64,000 bases of DNA from Stropharia rugosoannulata (Eukaryota > Basidiomycota > Agaricomycetes > Agaricales > Strophariaceae): contig JANCIK010000009.1 of the NCBI GenBank assembly GCA_028532985.1, forward strand, positions 1,550,001 to 1,614,000. The letters run 5' to 3'. The position numbers were made by a program, and so were the translations under genes. How positions within the stretch are numbered: position 1 is the first letter of the stretch; every line of letters begins with the position of its first letter. The notes beneath the pieces are model-generated. The model was given only the letters and a program-made list of their open reading frames with translations, ran no database searches and was not told where the DNA came from. Shown here in pieces: positions 1 to 12,449 of this stretch.

Positions 1-1
1 G

Positions 2-2174
<2,173 letters not shown>

Positions 2175-2299
2175 AACTATGGGATTTGTATTAAATTTAT
2201 TACCTTGCATATTTTTCCCGAAATTTGAATGTACTTTAGCATTGATCAACCTCATGCGCGTACATGTTGGGAACATATCATTATAGCTAGCATGATTCA

Positions 2300-3448
2300 T
2301 CAACCTCGGCCTACATAGGGAGCTTTTGCAGCCCTACAGACTGAGCAATCAGTTTTTCGAAAGCAAGGGAGAAATACACACATAATATTGACCTCAAGCA
2401 CTGCCACATCTGGGGGAAGACTTGCAATGTGAACGATAGTACTGGCAACATACTGGACATCGAAGGTTGCCTCGGGTACAACGCGTCCATCAGGCTGCAT
2501 GGTCCCTATTGTGTGATCGCCAGACATATCTGTCTTCGCATTTCCTATGGATGTGGTGCACCGTGTGAGTACTCCTGATCATTCTTATACCACTGATAAA
2601 CCTCTACCTATGTCAATCTGCGTACAGGTAATATTGAACGGCCGCCCATCAAGCGCAGTGCATTTTGTCAGCCCGGTTATCGCATGCTTCGAGCATGTAT
2701 ATGGAAATGAGTGCGGTCGGGGGACATGTGCGGAAAGCGAGCCGTTGTTGATAATACGACCTTGAAAATAGGGATTGGTTTATTTAATAGCAAAGTGACA
2801 GTATTCAGAAGGTGCTAATACCTCCTTGCGGTGTCTGGGTCTTGAAGACCCTGACAGCTTCACGAGTAGTGATGAAGCAGCCCACGAGATTGACGTTGAT
2901 TACCGTTTGAAAGGTTTCCAATGACATCGTTTCAATGGGGACCTGCTTTGCTGATATGCCTGCATTCTGAAAGGATGCAATACATAGTACGTAAGCGATA
3001 TCGACGTTCGTATCGTGAAACTAAATAACTTGCGTTGAATAGTAAATCAAGGTGGCCTATGCATTTTGGGTGAATAAAGGCCTCTGTAGTCAACTTGTAA
3101 GTCTCACCGAAGTGGGCTACTGTTGCATCGAATATCCCCTTTACGAATGGTTCATCTGTTATATCCCCGGCCAAAATCAGCGTCTCGTTGGGGCACATTG
3201 CGGCCGTCTCTTGCAACCCGCCCAGCCTTCGAGCGGTCAGGACGGTATTCCACCCCGCTTTAGAGAGAGCGATCGCCGAGGAGCGTCCAATGCCTGCGGA
3301 GGATGAACATGGTTAGCGAAGCCAATCCTGTGATGCAACCGCTAACTGGTTATAAAGCATATACATATGCTTTCAACAGTACCGATAAGAAGAGGCTACT
3401 ACTTATCTAACCTGATGATGCCCCGGTTATTATTGCTGTTTTGGCCAT
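2300..3448 (-). CDS. Short-chain dehydrogenase/reductase (classical SDR, Rossmann fold)
   Basis: A soluble NAD(P)-dependent oxidoreductase of about 246 residues; its substrate cannot be told from sequence. The start at 3448 opens directly on the nucleotide-binding TGASSGIG motif, whose coding sequence is split after the first exon (3412-3448). NAGIS follows the fourth beta strand. The catalytic YTCSK (YxxxK) lies near residues 151-155, with the usual upstream serine in NNGSLSAH. The last exon encodes [10 protein letters not shown] and is reached through a small intron with donor GTGTGT. One intron (2967-3033) must use a GC donor (GCAAGT) to keep the conserved LLFN-NAGIS join. The length fits the classical SDR family. 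It lies tail-to-tail with the Prp2 gene and has a 1.4 kb upstream spacer. Confidence 0.87.
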
Positions 3449-4861
3449 AGCTTTCTACTGAAATCAGGGGGGTGTTAAATTGAGGTAATATTTAAACGAT
3501 CAGGTAATAATAGGAGGGGTGAGTACTTGAGTGCTCAACGATTGGAGCTCGAAGGACTCGTTGATCACACGTGGGATTGATCCGGTGCATCCGGTTAGGA
3601 AGTCCCGAGTCCGCTACTGTATGGCATATGTATCTATAAAATTCTTGTTATTGTCACCAATAAAATGACAATACATAATCTCAAGCAGACTTGTGAGTAC
3701 GTATGTCCTCAGAAATCGCTTGTTTCACACTTATGTATATTTCTTCAAGTCTTCCGGCAGTGTATGCATCTCGAGACAGGCACGGGCGTGCTAAAAATAA
3801 ACTAGGTGTGCCGATGTGCGTCATCGACGCATTCCTCGGGGAACCCCGTAAAGAAACAATGAACCCGACGACAGTGGTTTCATGCTATGCATTTCTGACC
3901 ATTAACCTGCAGCATCTGTTTTTCTGCACGATGTCCAGCAAAAATTCCTACCTGAGTACAGCTGCTGAACTATTCACCTTGATGTTGAATACTCCACTCG
4001 TCGGCCAACCGCCACTGTCAGAAACGAAGGCGATCCCTCTCAAGACGTTTTCATCGGTTCACCATGCTTACATGGACAGCAATGTGCACGATGACTCGGT
4101 GACCAGCACCCGCTCAGTGAGTTCTCCAGATACTAATTGTACATATTCCAGCATCAATGACTTGATTGATTATCTAGACACGCAGTCGTGGAAGTATAGA
4201 CACATATCAATCGTCCTTTGACACATCGTCATCTGCATCCTCTGCGTAGCTAATGGTTACAAGTACCACAACATCAGAAGGAATATCAGTGTGTAAGTAT
4301 TTCTTCAACAAACATTTTCCATGTGAAGCTTCAGATTCAGGACACTTGTCCAAACCTGCAGATTTTGGAGGTCTTTCACCAGTCATAATGCTTATCGATT
4401 CATCTGTCTTGCTTGTGAGCAACGATTTAATTTCTCCGTACCTGTGATACTCACGTATTTTCATAGCTCAATGCTCTGTATAACATCGAGTCCGTTTGTG
4501 TTAATTGGTGTGCTTTATATCAGATTTTCTGTGGGTGTTACTTTACACTTTGATAATTACTTACTGTTTATTATGTATTTGTCTCTCCTTGTATCACTAT
4601 TGTCTTGCTCATTATTTGCACCTGAAGTCTGCTTGCATTCGCCTCCATGAGTTAGTGATCCTCCTCGATGTTCATTTGACGTTCATAGATTGTCCTCTTG
4701 CCTTAAAACTTTGATTTAGTGAATGTGTCAGCAGACGTCCGACGTCGGTTAATTGCCTTGCCGGTGTTTCTGCCCATTCTCTTATTACCACAGTTCAACA
4801 AATCTGTTTCCCATCGTTAATTCATTCATATCGTCCAAACTTTCACATCTTCATCTAGGTA
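3449..4861. other. Spacer between the SDR and CoA-transferase genes
   Basis: This is a divergent spacer of about 1.4 kb. The part next to 3448 should hold the SDR promoter, and the pyrimidine-rich part before 4862 should hold the CoA-transferase promoter. Between them is one weak candidate reading frame, listed separately. I saw no repeats or RNA gene. Confidence 0.6.
3703..4221 (+). CDS. Hypothetical protein, weakly supported open frame
   Basis: An uninterrupted frame of 172 codons begins with ATG and lies in an otherwise gene-free spacer. I do not recognise the product. The middle is hydrophobic and cysteine-bearing (TVVSCYAFLTINLQHLFF), and the tail is rich in serine, threonine and aspartate. 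Near the end an overlapping frame gives a serine-rich tail ending in DTSSSASSA, so a splice or frame change could alter the C-terminus. A second short frame (4253-4447) follows. No domain, signal peptide or clear splice pattern supports expression. It may be a chance frame or the relic of a decayed gene. Confidence 0.22.
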   Translation: MSSEIACFTLMYISSSLPAVYASRDRHGRAKNKLGVPMCVIDAFLGEPRKETMNPTTVVSCYAFLTINLQHLFFCTMSSKNSYLSTAAELFTLMLNTPLVGQPPLSETKAIPLKTFSSVHHAYMDSNVHDDSVTSTRSVSSPDTNCTYSSINDLIDYLDTQSWKYRHISIVL

Positions 4862-6818
4862 ATGCTACAAGGATTTATATACTCACGAACTGCTGCGCAA
4901 GTGCAGAACTCTACGCGACATGGCGCCCGTTTCAATAGACAGTTGATGTACAGACGTTCTTATGAGACGACGCGCTCGCAGTCTGCAGATGCGCCTGCAA
5001 TACCCTATGGGCCTGGAATACCACCCCCTCTAAAAGGAATCAGGATTTTAGACCTCACACGTGTTCTAGCAGGACCTACAGCGACAATGTTGTTGGCGGA
5101 CTTGGGTGCAGATGTGATCAAAGTTGAGGAAGTTTCTCGCGGGGATGACACACGTACGTCTTTTCTTTTGACTTTTTCATGGAGTCAAACCTTGTATTTG
5201 GATCAAGTTCCCTAAACGTGGCTCTCATTCAATGCTATCGGTGCTGTCTTTGGTCGTATATTCACAGGTTCTTGGAGTCCTCCCTCCGCCCCTCTTGTTA
5301 CAACCGCACCTAACGAGGCGCGACACCTACCCCCGGAATCTGCTTACTATCTCGCGACCAACCGCAATAAGAGATCTATGACCGTCAACTTTAAGTGCTC
5401 CGAAGGGCTGGAAATCATGCACAAACTGATTAAGAAGTCAGACATCTTGGTCGAAAATTTTGTATCTGGAAAGCTTGCATCTATGGGCCTTGGCTACGAA
5501 GACTGTAAGAGGATCAATAGTAGACTGATCTATACGTCCATTACTGGTCAGAACACAATTTCCCTCTATAATTTACCGTGGTTGACATTTGGATGTTGAC
5601 AGGCTATGGCCAAACTGGACCCTATAGAACGGCTGCTGGGTATGATGTCGTCATTGAAGCAGAGGCCGGCCTTATGCATATGTGCGTAGCAAGTCAATTG
5701 GCACCTGTGTTACCCTGGAACCTAATTAGTCCCTTTAACTTTAAATAGTACCGGCGAGCCAGACCGCCCACCCGCAAAGGTGGGTGTAGCAGCAACAGAT
5801 ATCGCGACTGGGTTATATGCGCATGGAGCCATCATGGCTGCCCTAATATCGCGACAGCAGACGGGCAAGGGTGTTTGGATTGACTGCAGCCTCTTCGAAT
5901 CACAGGTGAATAGGTTTGCCTTTGGAATTGGGAGGTTTTAACAAATTCGACATCACAGATCGCGGGTCTGGCCAATATCGCGTCTAATTACCTCATAGCA
6001 GGTAAGGAAGCAGGTCGGCATGGGACAGCGCATCCTTCTGTTGTGCCATACCAAGTGTTCCCATGCAAGGACGGATACCTAATGATCGGCGCTGGAAATA
6101 ATAAGCAGGTGAGTATGCCTATTGTACATGTTCTGTGTCTGCTTTGATCTCGGGGATGACATAACCGCGGTGTCCAGTTCAAAATATTGGTAGAAGACAT
6201 ACTCGACAGACCAGAGTTGGCTAGTGACGCGAAATTCGCCACGAACGACGCACGAGTTGAGAATAGGACGGAGCTTGTCGATAAAATTACCTCTGTGCTT
6301 ATGCAGCATGACAGAGAATACTGGTTGAAACGCTTTACTGGATTAGGGTGAGTTAATTGATTCTGTAGTTGAGTTGTTTGTATTCAATAAAAAATAGTGT
6401 ACCGTTTGGGCCTATCAACAACATTGAACAAACGTTCAGCCATCCTCAGGTCAGCCAGCACTTGACCCAATCTGCCATTCGCTTGCGATTTTTATGGTTG
6501 AATATAGGCTATCGCAAGGAAAGTGACGGTAGAAGTTGACGTGAGTATTTATTAAAGCCTTTGCACGGGTGGAGCTGGATCTAGACCCCAGCACCCTCGA
6601 GCGGGAACGATCAAGTTGGTATCGCCCGCCGTCACCTATGACGGGCAGAAGATGCAGGTACGATTGCCTCCGCCATGGCTTTCGGAGCACACGACCGAGG
6701 CAAGCCGCTGCCATATGATATGGGGAGTTGACAATAACGAAAGCATCAATAGGTAATGACCGAACTGGAGTACAGCGCACAGGAAATTGCCGCCCTGCGT
6801 GAACGCGCGATCATTTGA
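4862..6818 (+). CDS. Class III CoA-transferase (CaiB/BaiF family), mitochondrial SUGCT-like
   Basis: This 461-residue protein resembles human SUGCT, which moves CoA between succinyl-CoA and dicarboxylic acids such as glutarate in mitochondria. Ten exons join in frame: 4862-5153, 5268-5546, 5603-5681, 5749-5905, 5959-6108, 6178-6347, 6398-6449, 6508-6540, 6592-6699 and 6753-6818. The basic, serine/arginine-rich first 40 residues suggest a mitochondrial presequence. [28 protein letters not shown] is the N-terminal family signature region. The catalytic aspartate is expected at residue 234 in [11 protein letters not shown]. The final intron (6700-6752) needs a GC donor (GCAAGC). The acyl acceptor is inferred from the family and other CaiB/BaiF activities are possible. 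Confidence 0.9.
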
Positions 6819-7091
6819 AAGGCGTGTCCTAGTTCAAGTCGATCCGGATTCGTTGCGGGTTCCGGAGGAGTCATGGCAAATCTAATCACGTGGATAGTCG
6901 TAGATATGAGGTCACCAGAGCCGGTAATGGAAATGGTTATGTGACGGCTGATGGATGAGAATATGCGTGACTGATTATTAGTGGTCGATAAACCTCTATT
7001 ACACTACTATCACCCTCCCCATATTCATATACCTGGGCGTCGCTCCCAGCCTGCACTATCGCATCTCATCATCTGCCTTCCTGCTGCACTA

Positions 7092-7949
7092 ATGCCTGGT
7101 TCTTCCGTTCCGCCCCCCTCCGCTCCACCCAAGGATGATCAGCCGTCACCAGAGCAGCCGCCCACGGAAACCACTGACGAGGGAAGTGCAACTCCTGCGC
7201 CCAAACCTGATCTGAGTGCGTCGACTCCTTCAGAGAAGACTGCAAAGCCTGAAGAGCCTGTGCTCCTGGAACCAAGTGCCGCCGCCGTCCCTGCTCCATC
7301 GCTCGCCCCCGGGAAAGCGCAGGAAGCTGAACAGGTGAACGTCTTTCCGGTTTTTTATCCAAGCTGTACTGTGTCCTGAGTATAGTCTTTCTATATTTTA
7401 CCCACTGCCTGGCATTCGATTTCCCTTACCTTATTTTTTTCTTCAGTGCGTGAGCGCGGACTGAACATTAACATTTAGGAGGACGATAGCTCGAGCAAGC
7501 TGGATCTTATACACATGGATACCTTTAATCAGATACTGGAACTGGACGAAGACGAGGACACGCATGATTTCTCACAACCTATGGTCTGGGCTTATTTTGA
7601 ACAGGCGGAAAAAACGTTTGAGGATATGAAATCCGCATTGTCAGTGACTTAACTTTCGCACTTGGTTTTTTCGCTCATACAGACTGTAAACAGGGCGAAG
7701 AAAGATCTAGAGACACTATCATCGCTTGGTCATTTCTTGAAAGGTTCATCAGCTGCTCTGGGCCTATCGCGGGTACAGCACAGCTGCGAACAAATACAGC
7801 ATCTCGGCCAACGGAGAGATGAAGAACGGAATGTCCAACTCAGCGGATCGGAAGCACTTGCGAAGCTGGAAGTGATAGTTAAGAGAGTACAAGTGCAGTA
7901 TAATGAAGCGGAGCTATGGCTGAAGGAGTTCTTTGCCGAAGAAGACTAA
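7092..7949 (+). CDS. YPD1: Histidine-containing phosphotransfer protein Ypd1
   Basis: A phosphorelay intermediate that passes phosphate from hybrid histidine kinases to response regulators such as Ssk1 and Skn7, in cytosol and nucleus, controlling the HOG osmotic-stress pathway. Three exons (7092-7334, 7479-7639, 7694-7949) give 219 residues. The HPt domain occupies roughly residues 90-219, with the phospho-acceptor histidine at 148 in LGHFLKGSSAALGL. The FNQILELDEDED and YFEQAEKTFEDMK helices match yeast Ypd1. The first exon encodes a proline, serine and glutamate-rich N-terminal extension of about 81 residues that compact yeast Ypd1 (167 residues) lacks. An in-frame ATG-less upstream stretch is pyrimidine rich and looks like 5' UTR, so I chose 7092. 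Confidence 0.93.
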
Positions 7950-8416
7950 TAGTGTCGGAGGTGGAAGAACGAAGGGTCGGTAAATGAGGTATAGTGTTCG
8001 CAGTGCATCTGAATGGTTCTATGCATGTTGCCACTTTGACGACCTGAGCAATTATGCGACCTTGCGCATACATAACAATAAAATAACAGGGCGAAAGTCG
8101 TGCACGATGATGGGGTCTCGGTGGATGCGATATTGTAATTCAATGGATGGAATGCTACCGTTCGCGTACTTACTTCTCTGTGACTGGTTTACTTCAAATC
8201 ATGGTTACATCTCATACGAACACTTTTTTTCTATGTAGCCACCATTGCCCTTCCTATCCCTTACCTCCTTACCTCCTTTCCGGAACTCCAGCGCGGATCG
8301 GGACAAATGGGGGATTGACGTCATTAGAAGCCCCTAAACGCGTAGCACGTGGCTTTTACAAGCGCGTCGGTTTTTATGCCATCGTGACTTAACTTGTCTA
8401 TTCGTTGTACCATAGA
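7950..8416. other. Spacer between YPD1 and CHL1
   Basis: A same-strand spacer of 467 bp. It should hold the YPD1 3' UTR and the CHL1 promoter. Apart from the CRE and MCB elements listed separately I see no gene or repeat in it. Confidence 0.6.
8316..8343. promoter_or_regulatory. CRE palindrome and MCB element upstream of CHL1
   Basis: TGACGTCA (8316-8323), a perfect ATF/CREB-type bZIP site, is followed by ACGCGT (8338-8343), the core of the MluI cell-cycle box bound by MBF in yeasts. They sit 94-101 and 74-79 bases before the CHL1 start. CHL1 is a replication and cohesion gene, so G1/S control is plausible. Function is inferred only. Confidence 0.4.
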
Positions 8417-11400
8417 ATGGCGCAGCAGTCCAGTCTGGACGTGGATCTGCGACTGCCTACGCCGGGAAAATTTGCTGCATTCCCCTATGACCCACCTTAT
8501 GATATTCAAGTGGATCTCATGCAGCATCTGTACAACACCATCGAAGAAAGGAAAGTCACGATAGTCGAAAGTCCAACGGGTACCGTAAGTGCTATCCTGA
8601 CGCATGTTGTACCTGTTAAGACTTTACGTTTCTCTTAGGGGAAGACCTTAACTTTGTTATGTGCTTCTTTGACTTGGCTCGCCGACAATAAGGAACGTGC
8701 GCACAAAGGCAAAATGAAGGAGATTCTCGGAGAAGTTAGTTCCTCTGATGGAGGTTAGTTGCGCTGCCTCTTTCGGCTGTATGCCCATTCTCCAGAAAAG
8801 TACCGACGTATGCCCAGCTAAAGATTGGGTCATTCAGCAAACCCTCGACCGTGTGCGGCGGCAGTTCGAGGCTGACGAGCAAGAATATGAAGAACGTCTT
8901 GCTAAGGCGCGGAAACGGGAGGAGGCTCTGAGACGAGCTGCCAAGGGCCGGGTTACTAAAAGGCTGGTGAGTACTACGCGTTAATCTGTGCTGCTTACTC
9001 ACCAACGATTCTTGCGTCAGAAACCTGGGGATAAGCACAATAACGTGGGACATAATGAAAAGGACGACAATGATGCCCAGTTTCTTCCCGAAGAGGATCA
9101 GAGGGAGGATGAAGAAGGGATGCATATATCTCCGGCTCTTCAGGCGCTGATGGCCAAGTGTGTTAGTTGCGAGGGTTATTACTCCCGCGTTGCTAATGTT
9201 GCTTACAGAGTCGATGGATCGAATCCTCTTTCCGGGGACGGGAAAACGGAAGAAATTACGTGCACTAAGATCTATTATGCATCACGGACACACTCACAAT
9301 TATCGCAAGTAATACCAGAACTGAACAGACTGAAACTTGTGTCCAACGCCACGGTTGTAAATCATTATACAGACAGTTCCGCCGGAACGCCACATATCTC
9401 ACAGAAACGAGGATTTGAGTCCACTACTCAAGAAGACGAAAGGCTGGAAGATATGTGCCACAAAATTACGCGTGTAGCCTCTCTAGGCTCACGGAAGCAG
9501 TTATGCATCAATGATAAACTGCGGGAGAAGGCACGCGACCTGGACGAAGCTTGTCGAGAACTTCTTGGTGGTGAGTATTTGACAAAGATCCATATTCTAC
9601 GTGAAATGAAGTATGAGTAGAGAAAGAGGGTAATAGATGCGAATTTTTGCCACCTATCGGTCAGGACGAGCAGATGCTCGAATTCCGAGATCAAATTTTA
9701 GTAAGTGCATACAAGCTCAATACGTGGCGGTGTGTAAATTTCTATGATAGGCATCACCAAAAGATATTGAGGACCTTGCGTCAGCTGGTCGTCTTGCTCA
9801 TACATGTCCGTACTTTGGATCACGTCGCGCCATTCCGCAAGCAGAGGTATTTAACTTATTTCTATTACACCATGTGTTCTCTCTCTGACTCGTCATGTAT
9901 AAGCTGATAACTTTGCCGTACAATCTATTGCTTCAAAAATCAGCTCGCGAGGCTCTAGGAATCGATTTAAAAGATCAAATTGTACTCATAGATGAAGCAC
10001 ATAGTAAGGTTATCATTTAGCGATCCACCAGCTCAGCTAAGCAATATTGAACAGATTTGATTCCAACACTACTCTCGCTTTCGACGACTACCCTTCCCTA
10101 CTCTCTCCTGTCGGCTTCGTTTCACCAAGTTTGTACGTACGTTGCGCGTTTCAAAACACGATTATCCCCCATCAATATGTTGCACCTAAAACGACTAGTA
10201 ACCTTCTTGGACTCACTAAAGAAGTTTCTGGAGCAATGGAAAGAGGCACAACTAGAAGCTAAGGATAAATCCGAGGTCATCACGGTGGCTCAACTCATTG
10301 AAAAGATGGGTAGGAGGGTTGCCGGTATTAATCTTCTGGAGATTGAATCATACCTCAAGCGAAGTAAAGTATGTATCGTGTCACAGCCACTCTCCTATCG
10401 CTAAGGTTGTTTCTTAGGTGGCACGTAAAATTGCAGGCTACATCGATAAAACGGCTGAAAATGAAATTGGTCAGAGATATCATTGCTGATTTTTGAGCAC
10501 GAAGCTGACGAGGATAATAGGTCCCGATTGCAAACGATCAAGTAAAAAAGGCGCGATACCTCCTTTGCATGTGGTTGAGGACTTTATGCTCTCCCTTACA
10601 AATACGAATACAAGTGCGATGTTTTTTGACACATATATCGATGTTCTAATGACTCGGAGGAAGATGGGCGGATCACGTTGGTTCTCAAAGCTTTCTCCGG
10701 GAAAGAGAGTACAGTCGAGATTAAGTATCAGCTACTCAATCCAGCACCACATTTTATGGAAGTGGTCGACGCAGCCAGATGTGTCGTGCTTGCCGGAGGT
10801 ACTATGTCACCCGTAGGGAAACATACCGAGAATTTGATATGATATGCCGGCTAACCTACTCTTTGGGTGAACATATAGATCTCAGACGTCAGCGACCAGC
10901 TATTTTCTACACTACCGCCGGAAAGGATTTCCAGTTTTTCTTGTGGGCATATCATACCAGATGAAAACTTGCAAACCCTGGTGGTTGGGAAGGCACCTAC
11001 CGGAACTGAATTGGAGTACAAGGCGAAACAACAGAAAGATCCCGTAGTTGTACGTTGGGTTAAAATAGTAAAGGTGATGATATTGAGCTGACTCCTGTGT
11101 GCTTCATAATTAGATCGGACAGCTAGGCTCTATTTTGCTGAACTTCGCGAGTATCACTCCAGCCGGAATGATCGTATTCTTTCCATCCTATGCTTTCTTG
11201 AACGCGGCCAAAAATGCATGGACCGACAGTGGTTTACTCTCGAAAATAGATGCAAAGAAGGATGTACGCGTTGTGTTCTTGGGTTAATGAGGCGCTTTGA
11301 TTTGTTGACCAATTTATAGGTATTCTTTGAACCGACAGCTAGCTCCCAAACGGAAAGCGTCCTTCAGCAGTATGGACGCGCTGTCACTGAGGTAATCTTG

Positions 11401-11973
11401 ATGCATTTGTGGTTATAATTTATGACGCTGAGCGCTTGAGCCTGTCACCAGTATAAGGAGGGCAAGAAAGGAGGTGCTATATTATTAGCGGTTATCGGAG
11501 CCAAGTTATCAGAGGGACTGAATTTCGCTGATGACCTAGCACGCTGTGTTGTTATCGTGGGCCTTCCGTTTGCAAATCTGGGCTCACCTGAGCTACAAGA
11601 AAGACTGAAATACGTCAAACAACAGGAGATTCAGCGGGGTTCAGCGAAACAGAGAGCGAGCGGGCAAAAGGACGCCGCTGCGGAGCTATACGAAAATATG
11701 TGCATGAATGCAGTCAACCAAAGTATCGGTATGCGACTCGTATCTTTTTGACCGTGCCCTGTCAGACGTCCTGAATAAATATATTTCTGATCAGGACGAG
11801 CCATAAGGCACCATGGGGATTGGGCATCCCTCATCCTCTTGGACAAGAGGTATAGCACCCCTTCTATCCGAAACAAACTTCCGAAATGGATCGGCAAGAA
11901 TGTTGTAGTATCTGAAAGTTTTGGCCAAACTGTGAAAGAACTAGGCGGTTTCTTCAGAAACAAAAAATCATGA
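8417..11973 (+). CDS. CHL1: ATP-dependent DNA helicase Chl1/DDX11 (Rad3/XPD-family Fe-S helicase)
   Basis: A 5'-3' DNA helicase of the nucleus that supports sister-chromatid cohesion and replication fork stability. More than ten exons give a protein of roughly 850-900 residues. Motif I is split by the first intron (ESPTGT-GKT), and YYASRTHSQL is motif Ia. The four Fe-S cysteines appear in RKQLCIN, DEACREL, RCEFLPP and AHTCPYFGSR. IVLIDEAH is the DEAH box. AGGTMSP, FSCGHIIP, FFPSYAFL and AKLSEGLNF match DDX11, and NQSIGRAIRH is motif VI, split by an intron. Conserved SFGQTVKELGGFF ends the protein. Two tight introns near 10470-10520 and 10615-10660 are needed to keep frame. A stop seen in the unspliced sequence near 10490 lies inside the first of these, so the gene looks intact. 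Confidence 0.93.
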
Positions 11974-12449
11974 CGTACGCCCTTTGATCTATCGTATCCA
12001 TCGAGTTGTGTATGGACCCATGCCACTAACCCACGATGCAAGTACGTTTATATCCGTGTAAGTAAACGTATATTAATCCGGTATTTAATATGAGGGATTT
12101 AGTGATAGACTAGTAGGACTAAGGTTAAACTGAAAGTACATAATGGAAAGCCTCTGTGTATAACTTCTATGTAGGATATGAGCAGTAAGACGCAGCTTTC
12201 TACCTAGCTGTAAGTATTATGGTATCAAAAGATCAAGCTTTATGATCTGTTGAATGGTGTACACTTCGCAGATCTCCCGAACCTGCCAACCCGACAACCG
12301 AGTCGGTTACGGCAAGTCCCCTTTCTCGATTTGGTCTGTCGCGTGGACAAATTCATGCTTGCCTCACGACCATAGTCCCCGCCGAGGCGCCCTGGAGTGC
12401 TTTCCTTCGTATTCCGCCTACGGTACGGTCTCCTCAACGTTATGAAGAC
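11974..12449. other. Spacer between CHL1 and the serine-rich coiled-coil gene
   Basis: 476 bp between two plus-strand genes. Short open frames on both strands occur after 12240 but none carries a recognisable product. The part before 12450 presumably holds the downstream gene's promoter and 5' UTR. Confidence 0.55.

Noticed and set aside
10470..10520. Apparent stop codon and frameshift in CHL1 suggesting a pseudogene
   Set aside because: A 51-base intron with GT and TAG ends removes it and restores the frame into the conserved IPPLHVVEDF segment.
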